From: an uncultured Gemmiger sp.
GTDB lineage: Bacteria > Bacillota > Clostridia > Oscillospirales > Ruminococcaceae
Assembly: GCA_944388215.1 (NCBI GenBank)
Contig: CALXHT010000001.1
Span: 1-64,000 of the forward strand
DNA length: 64,000 nucleotides
Reading direction: 5' to 3'
Shown: in pieces, positions 48,570 through 59,699 of the stretch
How the letters are laid out: every line of letters starts with the position of its first letter
Numbering within the stretch: position 1 is the first letter of the stretch
Made by a program: the position numbers and the translations under genes
Notes under the pieces: model-generated
Database searches by the model: none
What the model was told of the DNA's origin: nothing
The model's input: only the letters and a program-made list of their open reading frames with translations

Positions 48570-49940
48570 ATGGGTAAACTGTTTGGAACCGACGGTGTCC
48601 GCGGCGTGGCGGGCAAGGACCTGACCTGTGAACTGGCTCTGCAGATCGGCCGCGGCACCGCGGCGGTGCTGACCAGCCTGGACGGCCACCGCCCCAAGAT
48701 TCTCATCGGCAAGGATACCCGTGTGTCCGGCGATATGCTGGAGTCCACCCTGGCGGCGGGCCTGTGCAGCGTGGGCGCCGACGTGGACCTGCTGGGTGTG
48801 ATCCCCACTCCCGGCGTGGCCTACCTGGTGCGCAAGTACCATGCCGACGCCGGCATCATGATCTCGGCCTCCCACAACCCCATGGAGTTCAACGGCATCA
48901 AGATCTTCAAGGGGGACGGCTACAAGCTGCCCGATGAGGTGGAGGACCAGATCGAGGCCCATGTCTTCAACAACTGCGCCGACATCCGCCTGGCGGAGGG
49001 CGCCGACATCGGCCGCATCCATATGTGCCGCACCGGCATCGACGATTATGTGGATTTCCTGCAGGAGCACATCGACGCCGACCTCACCGGCCTGAAGGTG
49101 CTGTTTGACTGCGCCAACGGTGCCTCGGCGGCGGTGGCCCAGAAGCTGTTCCCCCGCCTGGGCTGCGAGTGCGGCTTCATGGGCACGCTGCAGGACGGCG
49201 TCACGGTGAACGACGGCTGCGGCTCCACCCATCTGGAGGCGCTGGAGGCGGCTGTCAAGGAGGGCGGCTATGACTGCGGCATTGCCTTTGACGGCGACGC
49301 CGACCGCTGCCTGGGCTGCGACGAGAACGGCGCCGAGATGGACGGCGACAAGATCATCGCCCTGGTGGGCGCCGACATGAAGGAGCGCGGCCGCCTGGAC
49401 GGCAACACCGTGGTGGTGACCGTCATGTCCAACCTGGGCTTCATGAAGCATATGGAATCCCTGGGCATCGAGACCGCCCGCACGGCGGTGGGTGACCGTT
49501 ACGTGCTGGAGGAGATGCGGGCCCGCGGCTACGCCATCGGCGGCGAGCAGAGCGGCCACGTGATCTTCCTGCACCACTCCACCACCGGCGACGGCGAGCT
49601 GACTGCCGGCAAGCTGCTCAAGGTGCTGGCCCGCAAGAAGGCGGAGAACCCCGCCACCAAGATGAGCGATCTGAACGCGGTGTACACCAAGTTCCCCCAG
49701 GTGCTCATCAACCTGAGTGCCAACAAGGAACAGAAACAGGCCTACAAAGAGGATGAGTATATTGCCGGCTTCATCGAGAGCCAGCAGCAGAGCCTGATGG
49801 GCATGGGCCGCGTGCTGGTGCGCGTCTCCGGCACCGAGCCGAAGATCCGTGTCATGGTGGAGGGCGAAGACCGCGCCGCCATCCAGACCAGCGCCGACCG
49901 CATCGCGGATATGATCCGCCAGCGCATCCTGGACAAATAA
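48570..49940 (+). CDS. glmM: Phosphoglucosamine mutase GlmM
   Basis: A 456-residue enzyme that converts glucosamine-6-phosphate to the 1-phosphate for UDP-GlcNAc synthesis. It starts MGKLFGTDGVRGVAGKDLT; the phosphoserine loop ISASHNPMEFNG has S101; the metal loop is DGDADRCLGCD; a sugar loop is GGEQSGHVIF; the phosphate loop is RVSGTEPKIRVMVEG. Full length. No strong promoter is seen in the 79-base gap after ruvB. Confidence 0.96.
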   Translation: MGKLFGTDGVRGVAGKDLTCELALQIGRGTAAVLTSLDGHRPKILIGKDTRVSGDMLESTLAAGLCSVGADVDLLGVIPTPGVAYLVRKYHADAGIMISASHNPMEFNGIKIFKGDGYKLPDEVEDQIEAHVFNNCADIRLAEGADIGRIHMCRTGIDDYVDFLQEHIDADLTGLKVLFDCANGASAAVAQKLFPRLGCECGFMGTLQDGVTVNDGCGSTHLEALEAAVKEGGYDCGIAFDGDADRCLGCDENGAEMDGDKIIALVGADMKERGRLDGNTVVVTVMSNLGFMKHMESLGIETARTAVGDRYVLEEMRARGYAIGGEQSGHVIFLHHSTTGDGELTAGKLLKVLARKKAENPATKMSDLNAVYTKFPQVLINLSANKEQKQAYKEDEYIAGFIESQQQSLMGMGRVLVRVSGTEPKIRVMVEGEDRAAIQTSADRIADMIRQRILDK

Positions 49941-49956
49941 GGAAGGAGAATCGCCT

Positions 49957-50820
49957 ATGCGCCCTGCCGATAGCTGGCGGGATTATGAACTGCTGGACGC
50001 CACCAACCACAACCGGCTGGAGCGCTGGGGCAGCACACTGCTGATCCGCCCCGACCCGCAGGTCATCTGGAAAAACGACGAGGCCAGCCCGCTGTGGGCC
50101 CAGGCCGACGCCATCTACTACCGCTCCGCCAAGGGGGGCGGCCGGTGGAACTACCACAAGAAGCTGCCCCAGAAATGGCAGATCCACTGGCAGGACCTGA
50201 CGCTCATCGTCAGCCCCACCGGCTTCAAGCACACCGGCGTCTTCCCGGAACAGGCCGTCAACTGGGCCTGGTATCAGGAGAAAATCAAGGCCGCAGGCCG
50301 TCCCGTCAAGGTGCTCAACCTCTTCGGGTACACCGGAGGCGCCACGCTGGCCTGCCTGGCGGCAGGTGCCAGCGTGACCCATGTGGATGCCAGCAAGGGC
50401 ATGGTGGCCTGGGCGCGGGAAAACGCCGCGGCCAGCCAACTGGCCGACCGGCCCTGCCGCTGGATCGTGGATGACTGCACCAAGTTCGTGCAGCGGGAGA
50501 TCCGCCGCGGCAACCGGTACGACGGCATCATCATGGACCCGCCCAGCTACGGGCGGGGCCCCGGCGGGGAGATCTGGAAGCTGGAGGACAACGTCTACGA
50601 CCTGATCACCCTCACCGAGCAGGTGCTCAGCGATGACCCGCTGTTCTTTGCCATCAACTCCTACACCGAGGGCCTGAGCCCCGCGGTGATGGAATACATC
50701 GTCAAAACGACCCTCTGCCCCGTGCAGGGCGGCCGGACGCACTGCGACGAGATCGGGCTGCCGGTCTCGGCCACCGGCGGTGTGGTGCCCTGCGGTGCCA
50801 CCGCCATATGGGAGAAATGA
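49957..50820 (+). CDS. Class I SAM-dependent methyltransferase (RlmI-like)
   Basis: A 287-residue methyltransferase. VLNLFGYTGGATLACLAAGA is the SAM-binding motif, VDASKGMVAWARENA motif II, and IIMDPPSYGRGPGGE the catalytic motif IV. The arrangement matches RlmI-like 23S rRNA cytosine-5 methyltransferases, but the N-terminal PUA domain is short or absent, so the exact substrate is open. It lies 16 bases after glmM and directly before the ECF genes. Confidence 0.85.
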   Translation: MRPADSWRDYELLDATNHNRLERWGSTLLIRPDPQVIWKNDEASPLWAQADAIYYRSAKGGGRWNYHKKLPQKWQIHWQDLTLIVSPTGFKHTGVFPEQAVNWAWYQEKIKAAGRPVKVLNLFGYTGGATLACLAAGASVTHVDASKGMVAWARENAAASQLADRPCRWIVDDCTKFVQREIRRGNRYDGIIMDPPSYGRGPGGEIWKLEDNVYDLITLTEQVLSDDPLFFAINSYTEGLSPAVMEYIVKTTLCPVQGGRTHCDEIGLPVSATGGVVPCGATAIWEK

Positions 50821-50822
50821 GT

Positions 50823-51668
50823 ATGCCGAGCGAAACGCCGATGCTCCAGGTGCAGGAGGTTAAATTCCGCTACGATCCCGACCAGCCGCGCTATGCGGTG
50901 GACGGGGTGAGTATGGATCTGCACCGGGGCGAATTTGTGGCGGTGCTGGGGGCCAACGGCTGCGGCAAAAGCACGCTGGCCAAGCACCTGAACGCCATTT
51001 TGCTGCCCGAGACCGGCACCGTGCTGGTGGAGGGCATGGACACCCGCAACGAGGAACACCTCTATGATATCCGCCAGAAGGTGGGCATGGTGTTCCAGAA
51101 CCCCGACAACCAGATCGTGGCGACGATCGTGGAGGAGGATGTGGCCTTTGCGCCGGAGAACCTGGGCGTGCCGCCTGCGGAGATCCGCACCCGTATCGAT
51201 GAGGCCATGAAACTGGCGGGCATCTACGAAAAGCGGGATGCCGCGCCCTACAAGCTGTCGGGCGGACAGAAGCAGCGGGTGGCCATCGCGGGTGTCATTG
51301 CCATGCGCCCCGACTGCCTGGTGCTGGACGAAGCCACCGCCATGCTGGACCCCCACGGCCGTGCCCAGGTCATGCGCACCATCCGCCAGCTGCGGGAGGC
51401 GGGCATCACCATCGTCTCCATCACCCACTATATGGAGGAGGCCGCCCAGGCCGACCGGGTGCTGGTGATGAGCCGGGGCCGGGTGGTCATGGAGGGCACT
51501 CCCGAGGAGATCTTCAGCCAGACCGAGCGGCTGCACGGCTACCATCTGGATGTGCCCCAGGCCGCCGAGCTGCGGGATGAGCTGGTGAAGGCCGGCATCC
51601 CCATGCCGGAGAACGTCATCACCCCCGACCGCTGTGCCGAGGAACTGTTCCAACTGCTCAAGGATTGA
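50823..51668 (+). CDS. ecfA1: ECF transporter ATPase EcfA1
   Basis: A 281-residue ABC ATPase that powers group II energy-coupling factor vitamin importers. Walker A GANGCGKST, Q-loop, signature LSGGQKQRVAIAG, Walker B LVLDEATAMLDP and H-loop SITHYMEEA are complete. ATG 50823 fits the GGAG site eight bases upstream; two earlier in-frame ATGs overlap the methyltransferase end. It forms an operon with ecfA2, ecfT and truA. Confidence 0.94.
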   Translation: MPSETPMLQVQEVKFRYDPDQPRYAVDGVSMDLHRGEFVAVLGANGCGKSTLAKHLNAILLPETGTVLVEGMDTRNEEHLYDIRQKVGMVFQNPDNQIVATIVEEDVAFAPENLGVPPAEIRTRIDEAMKLAGIYEKRDAAPYKLSGGQKQRVAIAGVIAMRPDCLVLDEATAMLDPHGRAQVMRTIRQLREAGITIVSITHYMEEAAQADRVLVMSRGRVVMEGTPEEIFSQTERLHGYHLDVPQAAELRDELVKAGIPMPENVITPDRCAEELFQLLKD

Positions 51669-51738
51669 CAAACCCAGCCAAGGCGGAAACGGCACCGGCG
51701 CAGAACCGGGCGGTATTCCGCGGGAAAGGAATCAAACT

Positions 51739-52614
51739 GTGTCAGAGATCATTCGTGTCGAACATCTGAAGTATGTCTATAACCCCGGCATGCCGGACGC
51801 CACCACCGCCCTGGACGATGTGTCCTTCTCGGTGGAGGAGGGGGACTTTGTGGGCATCATCGGCTCCACCGGCAGCGGCAAGTCCACCCTGATCAGCCAT
51901 TTCAACGGCATCAACCGTCCCACCTCGGGCCGGGTGCTGGTGGACGGCAAGGACCTGTGGGCGCCCGGCGCCGATCTGCGCTCCTTCCGCTTCCTGGTGG
52001 GACTGGTCATGCAGTACCCCGAATACCAGCTGTTTGAGGAGACATGCGCCAAGGATATCGCCTACGGCCCCCGCAACATGGGGCTGGACGAGGCGGAGAT
52101 CCAGCGCCGGGTCAAACAGGCGGCGGCCTTTGTGGGCCTCACCGACGAACTGCTGGAAAAGAGCCCCTTCGAGCTGTCGGGCGGCCAGAAGCGCCGGGTG
52201 GCCATTGCCGGCGTCATGGCCATGCAGCCCCGGGTGCTGGTGCTGGACGAGCCCGCCGCGGGCCTGGACCCCGAGGGCCGGGACACCATCCTGGGCCAGA
52301 TCAAGGCCTACCACGAAAAAACCGGCATCACGGTGCTGCTGGTGAGCCACTCCATGGAGGACATCGCCAAGTACGCCAACCGGGTGCTGGTGCTGCACAA
52401 GGCGGGCATCGCCATGTACGATACGGTGGAGAACGTCTTTGCCCGGGCACAGGAACTGCTGGACCTGGGCCTCTCGGTGCCCCAGGTGACCCAGATCTTC
52501 CTGAAACTGCGCAAGATGGGCCTGGATATCCCCACCGATGTCTACACCATTCCCTATGCGGTCAAGACCATCCGCAAGGCGCTGGCCGCCAAACAGAACA
52601 AGGGGGTGGACTGA
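51739..52614 (+). CDS. ecfA2: ECF transporter ATPase EcfA2
   Basis: A 291-residue partner ATPase. Walker A GSTGSGKST, signature LSGGQKRRVAIAG, Walker B LVLDEPAAGLDP, H-loop LLVSHSMED. GTG 51739 is set by a GAAAGGA site. The C-terminus has the extra helix typical of EcfA. It directly abuts ecfT. Confidence 0.94.
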   Translation: MSEIIRVEHLKYVYNPGMPDATTALDDVSFSVEEGDFVGIIGSTGSGKSTLISHFNGINRPTSGRVLVDGKDLWAPGADLRSFRFLVGLVMQYPEYQLFEETCAKDIAYGPRNMGLDEAEIQRRVKQAAAFVGLTDELLEKSPFELSGGQKRRVAIAGVMAMQPRVLVLDEPAAGLDPEGRDTILGQIKAYHEKTGITVLLVSHSMEDIAKYANRVLVLHKAGIAMYDTVENVFARAQELLDLGLSVPQVTQIFLKLRKMGLDIPTDVYTIPYAVKTIRKALAAKQNKGVD

Positions 52615-53436
52615 ATGCTCAAGGACATTACCATCGGGCAATATTATCCCGGCCGCTCGGTGATTCACCGCTGCGATCCGCGGCTCAAACTCATCGCCAC
52701 CATCGCCTACATTGTGGTGCTTTTTGTGGCAGCCAATCCCCTGGGCATTGCGCTGTCCCTGCTGCTGCTGGCGGCGCTCTACCGGGTGGCCCGCATTCCC
52801 GGCAAGATGATCCTGCGCAGCCTCAAACCAATCGTGCCCATCGTCATCTTCACGGCGCTGCTCAACCTCTTCTTCGTCACGGGCAAGGGGGAGCCGCTGG
52901 TGCATTTCTGGGTGTTCAGCATCTATGCCGAGGGTGTGCGCTACGCCATCCTGCTGGCGGTGCGGGTGTGCGCCCTCATCGCGGGCACCAGCCTGCTGAC
53001 CTACACCACCAGCCCCATCGTGCTCACCGACGCCATCGAGAATCTGCTCCGGCCGCTGAACCGTGTGCACTTCCCGGTGCATGAGCTGGCCATGATGATG
53101 ACCATCGCCCTGCGGTTCATCCCCACTCTGATTGAGGAAACCGAGAAGATCATGAACGCGCAGAAAGCCCGGGGCGCCATGCTGGACACCGGCAAATTCA
53201 CCCAGCGCATCAAGGCGCTGGTGCCCATCCTCATTCCGCTGTTCATCTCGGCATTCCGCCGGGCCGACGAGCTGGCCATGGCCATGGAATGCCGCTGCTA
53301 CCACGGCGGCGAGGGCCGCACCCGCCTCAAGCAGCTGCGGTTCACCGCCACCGACGCCCGCTGCGCCGTGGTGCTGGCGGTGGCGCTGGCGGTCATTGTC
53401 TCCACCCACTTCTTCGTGCCGGGGCTGGTGTCATGA
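52615..53436 (+). CDS. ecfT: ECF transporter transmembrane protein EcfT
   Basis: A 273-residue membrane protein with about five to six helices. It has the signature MNAQKARGAM and the second coupling-helix sequence AFRRADELAMAMECRCYHGG, which contact the EcfA ATPases. Its ATG follows the ecfA2 stop without a gap. The substrate-binding S-components are not in this window, as expected for a shared module. Confidence 0.94.
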   Translation: MLKDITIGQYYPGRSVIHRCDPRLKLIATIAYIVVLFVAANPLGIALSLLLLAALYRVARIPGKMILRSLKPIVPIVIFTALLNLFFVTGKGEPLVHFWVFSIYAEGVRYAILLAVRVCALIAGTSLLTYTTSPIVLTDAIENLLRPLNRVHFPVHELAMMMTIALRFIPTLIEETEKIMNAQKARGAMLDTGKFTQRIKALVPILIPLFISAFRRADELAMAMECRCYHGGEGRTRLKQLRFTATDARCAVVLAVALAVIVSTHFFVPGLVS

Positions 53437-54182
53437 CCTGTCTTTTGTGGATCGCCTACAAAGGCACGAACTACGCGGGCTTTCAGGTGCAGCCCAACGC
53501 GCCCACCGTCTGCGCCGTACTCCAGGACGCCATGCAGGCCGCCTGGGGCTGCCGGCCCGACGTGAAGGGCTGCTCCCGCACTGACGCCGGCGTTCATGCG
53601 CGGCGTTTCGCGCTCAGTTTCTGTTATACTGGCCGTGTGCCGGCGGACAAGCTGGTGCCGGCCCTCAACGCACACCTGCCCCTGGACATCCGGGCGCTGG
53701 AGGTGCAGGCGGTGCCGGAGGGCTTCCATGCCCGGTACGCCGCCCACGAAAAAACCTACTCTTACCACATCCTCAACGCCCGCATCGACGACCCCTTCAC
53801 GCTGGACACCTGCCATCGGGTGGCCCGGCCGCTGGACCTGGACGCCATGCAGGCGGCCGCTGACCGGTTTGTCGGCACCCATGACTTCCTGGCGCTCTGC
53901 GCGTCGGGCTCCTCGGTCGCTGCCCACGGCGATACCGTGCGCACCATTTCCCGGTGTACGGTGTCCCGCTGCGGTGACCGTTTTGTCATTACCGTCACAG
54001 CGGACGGTTACCTCTACAACATGGTCCGCATCCTGGCGGGCACGCTGGTGGAGGTGGGGCTGCACAAGCGCACGCCGGATTCCATCCCCGCGCTGCTGCA
54101 GAGCCGGGACCGCCGTCAGGCGGGCCCCACGCTGCCCGCCAGGGGACTGTTTCTCGAGGATGTGAGCTACCCGGACCTGTGA
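53433..54182 (+). CDS. truA: tRNA pseudouridine synthase TruA
   Basis: A 249-residue enzyme that modifies U38-40 in the tRNA anticodon stem. The catalytic Asp is D51 in GCSRTDAGVHA; further blocks are FHARYAAHEKTYSYHI, FVGTHDF and YLYNMVRILAGTLVEVG. ATGA overlap with ecfT. This ecf-truA order is typical of Firmicutes. Confidence 0.95.
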   Translation: MTCLLWIAYKGTNYAGFQVQPNAPTVCAVLQDAMQAAWGCRPDVKGCSRTDAGVHARRFALSFCYTGRVPADKLVPALNAHLPLDIRALEVQAVPEGFHARYAAHEKTYSYHILNARIDDPFTLDTCHRVARPLDLDAMQAAADRFVGTHDFLALCASGSSVAAHGDTVRTISRCTVSRCGDRFVITVTADGYLYNMVRILAGTLVEVGLHKRTPDSIPALLQSRDRRQAGPTLPARGLFLEDVSYPDL

Positions 54183-54225
54183 CCGTCCGGGAAAATATCC
54201 GCAAGCCGAAAGGAGGGAAGCCCCC

Positions 54226-55572
54226 GTGAACAAAGCCGAAAAGGAACGCCAGGAACGCCGCCGGCGGATGCTGGCCCGGGAACAGGGGCATACCTCCACG
54301 GGGGCCATCCCCGGTACCAGCGGGGACATCGGCCTGCGCACCCCCCAGCCGGTGCACCGCAGTGAACCGGCCGCGGCACCGGCCCCCGAACCCGAAAAGG
54401 GCCGCACCACCAACCTCAAATCCCTGACGCCCCTCTTCAAACAGCGGCAGCGGCGGCGCACCATCGCCCTGGGGGTGATCGTGCTGGTCATAGCGCTGGT
54501 CATTGCCATCTTCACGGGGGCCATGTCGGCCTCCATCGCGCTGCTGGCCGACGGGGTGGACAGCCTGACCCTCTACCTCAACCGGGGCAGCGGCAGCTGG
54601 CCGGTGAACACCGGCATCACCGAACCGCTGCAGATCGAGGAGCTGGCCGGCGGTTTTGTGGAGCTGGGCAGCGAGGACGTGGTGGTCTATTCCGCCTACG
54701 GCAACCAGGTCTATGAATTCCAGCCCTCCTACGCCCGGCCGGTGCTGGCGGTGGGCGGCACCCGGTTTGTGGTGTACAACCGGGCCGGCAACGAGCTGCA
54801 GGTGTCCAGCCGGACCCGCAGCCTCTTCACCCGCACCTTCGACGAGGGCATTCTAATGTGTGCCATGTCCAACAACAATACGCTGGCCGTGGTCACCGAG
54901 TCGGGGCGGTACACCGCCCAGCTGCAGATCTTTGACCCCTCCTTCCGTCTCAACTACAGCTGGGAGCTGACCCGCAACGAGGGCACGCCCATGGCGCTGG
55001 ATTTCGCGCCGGACAACCGCCGGTTTGCGGCGGGCACGCTGGCGGCCCGGGACGGGCAGCTGAGCTGCAGCGTCTATTTCATGGACACGGCGGACACCGA
55101 GGAGGGCCCGGTTTACCAGGCCACCCAGGGCAGCATGCTGCTGCAGCTGGACTGGCAGAGCGACAACCGGGTGGTGGCGGTGTTCGACACCTACATTGCG
55201 GTGCTGGACCCGCGCACGGCCACCGAGACGGCCCGCTATGATTTCGGCGGCGCCACCCTGCAGAGCGCGGCCCCCGGCGCCCGCCAGACGGCGCTGCTTT
55301 TGAACATCCGGGGCGGCAACAGCCTGGTGACCTTTGACGAGGACCTGACGGTGCTGGCCGAGATTCCGGCCCGGCAGGCCTACGGCGTGACGGCCACCGA
55401 CACCGATGTTTACCTGCTCTGCCCCAACGCCGTGGAGTGCTACAGCTACGACGGTGTGCAGAACTGGCTGCAGGACGACCTGGCGGCCCACCCCATCGCG
55501 GTGCTGGACGCGGACAAACTGCTGGTCTTCTCCGGCAGCCAGGTGGACCTGCTGACCGCCCCCGATGAATGA
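54226..55572 (+). CDS. Bitopic membrane protein with a beta-propeller-like exterior (DUF5711 type)
   Basis: A 448-residue protein. Residues 1-80 are cytoplasmic and very basic, 82-104 are one transmembrane helix, and the rest is extracellular and built of repeats (VVVYSAYGNQVYEF, LQIFDPSFRLNYSWE, IAVLDPRTATETARYDFGG) like a beta-propeller. The layout matches DUF5711 proteins of Clostridia. Function unknown. GTG start with a strong AAAGGAGGG site. The CvpA gene follows closely. Confidence 0.72.
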   Translation: MNKAEKERQERRRRMLAREQGHTSTGAIPGTSGDIGLRTPQPVHRSEPAAAPAPEPEKGRTTNLKSLTPLFKQRQRRRTIALGVIVLVIALVIAIFTGAMSASIALLADGVDSLTLYLNRGSGSWPVNTGITEPLQIEELAGGFVELGSEDVVVYSAYGNQVYEFQPSYARPVLAVGGTRFVVYNRAGNELQVSSRTRSLFTRTFDEGILMCAMSNNNTLAVVTESGRYTAQLQIFDPSFRLNYSWELTRNEGTPMALDFAPDNRRFAAGTLAARDGQLSCSVYFMDTADTEEGPVYQATQGSMLLQLDWQSDNRVVAVFDTYIAVLDPRTATETARYDFGGATLQSAAPGARQTALLLNIRGGNSLVTFDEDLTVLAEIPARQAYGVTATDTDVYLLCPNAVECYSYDGVQNWLQDDLAAHPIAVLDADKLLVFSGSQVDLLTAPDE

Positions 55573-55597
55573 TTGTGAAAGGACTCTGTACTGCATT

Positions 55598-56257
55598 ATG
55601 TCTTGGATTTACGATCTGTTGTTTTTGGTTGTCTTTGCGTTTGCGGCGGTGGCCAGCTGGCGCAAGGGCTTTCTGGCCGGCCTCACCGAGCTGATCGGCG
55701 CGGTGGTGGGCGTGGGCGTGGCCGTCTGGGCCAGCCGCATGCTGGCGGGTCCCATCTATGACCAGTTCCTCAGCGGTTCGGTCACCGAGAAGGTGGAAAC
55801 CGCCGTAGCCCAGTCGGGGGGCGACCTGGCCACTGCCGTGCAGGGGCTGGACTTCCTGCCCGAGACGGTGCGCAGCACGCTGGTCCAGATGCTCCAGGGG
55901 GCGGGGGACCTGCTGCCCGACCAGATCACCACGGCGCTGGAACCCATCCTGCTGCCCTTTGTGCAGGTGCTGCTCTTTGTGGCGGTCTGCTTCGTTGTGC
56001 GGCTGATTTTCCGGCTGCTGGTGAGCATCTTCCGCGGAATCAACGGCGTGCCGCTGGTGGGCGGCGTCAACCGGGCCCTGGGCCTGGTGCTGGGGCTTTT
56101 CACCGGCGCGCTGGACTGCTGGCTGCTGGCACTGCTGTTGTGGTTTGTGGCCAGCGTCACCGCCGGGTCACTGGAATTCCTCACGCTGCATATTCTGAAC
56201 CAGAGCGTGGGATACAGCATTTTCGGTGCATTCAATCCGTTCCTGACCCATTATTAA
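55598..56257 (+). CDS. CvpA-family membrane protein
   Basis: A 219-residue protein with four to five helices. It starts with IYDLLFLVVFAFAAVASWRKGFLAGLTELIG, the CvpA motif, and later has RALGLVLGLFTGALDC. CvpA proteins affect envelope integrity and, in E. coli, colicin V production; the role here is unknown. The ribosome site is weak; an ATG at 55565, overlapping the previous gene, is an alternative. Confidence 0.8.
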   Translation: MSWIYDLLFLVVFAFAAVASWRKGFLAGLTELIGAVVGVGVAVWASRMLAGPIYDQFLSGSVTEKVETAVAQSGGDLATAVQGLDFLPETVRSTLVQMLQGAGDLLPDQITTALEPILLPFVQVLLFVAVCFVVRLIFRLLVSIFRGINGVPLVGGVNRALGLVLGLFTGALDCWLLALLLWFVASVTAGSLEFLTLHILNQSVGYSIFGAFNPFLTHY

Positions 56258-56289
56258 ATGAAAAAATTCTAAACATTCCCAGCCATCGC

Positions 56290-56324
56290 TTGCAAAAACC
56301 GAAGGTTCACCCGATAATAGAACC
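56290..56324 (+). promoter_or_regulatory. Promoter and dyad of the ClpE-like gene
   Basis: TTGCAA at 56290-56295 and GATAAT at 56313-56318 are 17 bases apart. GGTTC at 56304-56308 and GAACC at 56320-56324 form an inverted repeat around the -10 box. It is not the GGTCAAA CtsR box, so another stress regulator is possible. Confidence 0.55.
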
Positions 56325-56373
56325 ATCGGAATTTACAAGCGAATGCTTTTTCTTATAGAGAGGTGAACCATAT

Positions 56374-58677
<2,304 letters not shown>

Positions 58678-58693
58678 ACAACAAGGAATGCCT

Positions 58694-59686
58694 ATGAAAA
58701 AACGCCTTGCGGTCCTGCTGCTGGCCCTGGTACTGCTCTGCGGCTGCGTGCAGCGGCCCGTCCGCCAGGTGGTGCCCGATATGCCCTCGGCGGGAGACCC
58801 GGCCCCCACGCCGTCGCCCACCCTGCAGCCTTCCCCCGTCCCGCAGGATGTCCAGCGCTACGGCAGTGTGCGCCTGCCGGGGGACCCCACCGTGCTGGTC
58901 AGTGTCTATCTCAACGATGCGGCCACCGGCAGCATCTGGACCAGGGAGGCCCGGGCCCAGTCCCAGCAGAGCGTGGCCATGGCGGTGGACTGGCTGACCC
59001 GTCAGGCCGCCGGTTACGGCGTCGATGCCCGGATCTACTACGACGACGGCACCGACACCAGCCCGCTGTGCTACACCTATTCGCTGAAGTCCCGGCTGCG
59101 GGGCGGCGTGGATTCCGAGGAGAGCAACGACTTCCTGGATGAGATGGACGCCCTGTGCGCCACGCTGGACACGGCAGAGCTGGAAGCAAAATACGGTACC
59201 ACCCGGGTGGGATTCCTGCTCTTCCTGCCGGTGTCCGGCACCTCCTTCACCATGGCCCACTACGCCGAGGACGGGGCCAGCTTTCCCTACGAATACTGCT
59301 GTCTGTACCGGTACGATGCCTATTCGGACCGGACCGAGCCGGAATCCCCGGCCACCTACGCCCACGAGATCCTGCATCTCTTCGGTGCGCCCGATCTCTA
59401 CGAGGGCAGCAGCGACCCCTATGTGGACGGGGACCTGACCGCCTATGTGGCGCAGACCTACCCCGACGAGATCATGTACAGCACCTATGCCGACGACGGC
59501 AGCAACCTGTACACATCCATTGACAAGGTCATCAGCCCGCTGACGGCCTACTGCATCGGCCTGACCGATACCTGCCCCGAGCTGGCACAGTTTCCCCAGC
59601 TGGACCAGGTGGAGCCGGGGGTGTTCCATTACGGCGACAGCGGCCCGCAGGATCTCTGGCCGGACAGCGGCATGGTGACTGTCTGA
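58694..59686 (+). CDS. Lipoprotein with a metzincin-type zinc protease motif
   Basis: A 330-residue protein. The lipobox LLCGC is near residue 18, and a TP/SP-rich stalk follows. The catalytic motif HEILHLFGAPD (224-234) matches HEXXHXXGXXD of metzincins; a later Met in DEIMYSTYADD may be the Met-turn. I do not recognise the exact family. ATG 58694 has AAGGA seven bases upstream. It lies 16 bases after clpE. Confidence 0.72.
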   Translation: MKKRLAVLLLALVLLCGCVQRPVRQVVPDMPSAGDPAPTPSPTLQPSPVPQDVQRYGSVRLPGDPTVLVSVYLNDAATGSIWTREARAQSQQSVAMAVDWLTRQAAGYGVDARIYYDDGTDTSPLCYTYSLKSRLRGGVDSEESNDFLDEMDALCATLDTAELEAKYGTTRVGFLLFLPVSGTSFTMAHYAEDGASFPYEYCCLYRYDAYSDRTEPESPATYAHEILHLFGAPDLYEGSSDPYVDGDLTAYVAQTYPDEIMYSTYADDGSNLYTSIDKVISPLTAYCIGLTDTCPELAQFPQLDQVEPGVFHYGDSGPQDLWPDSGMVTV

Positions 59687-59699
59687 CAAAGGAGGCACT

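Noticed and set aside
46130-48808. An 892-codon minus-strand frame opposite ruvCAB and glmM
   Set aside because: The plus-strand genes are certain; the antisense frame shows no family motif and has the same artefact composition.
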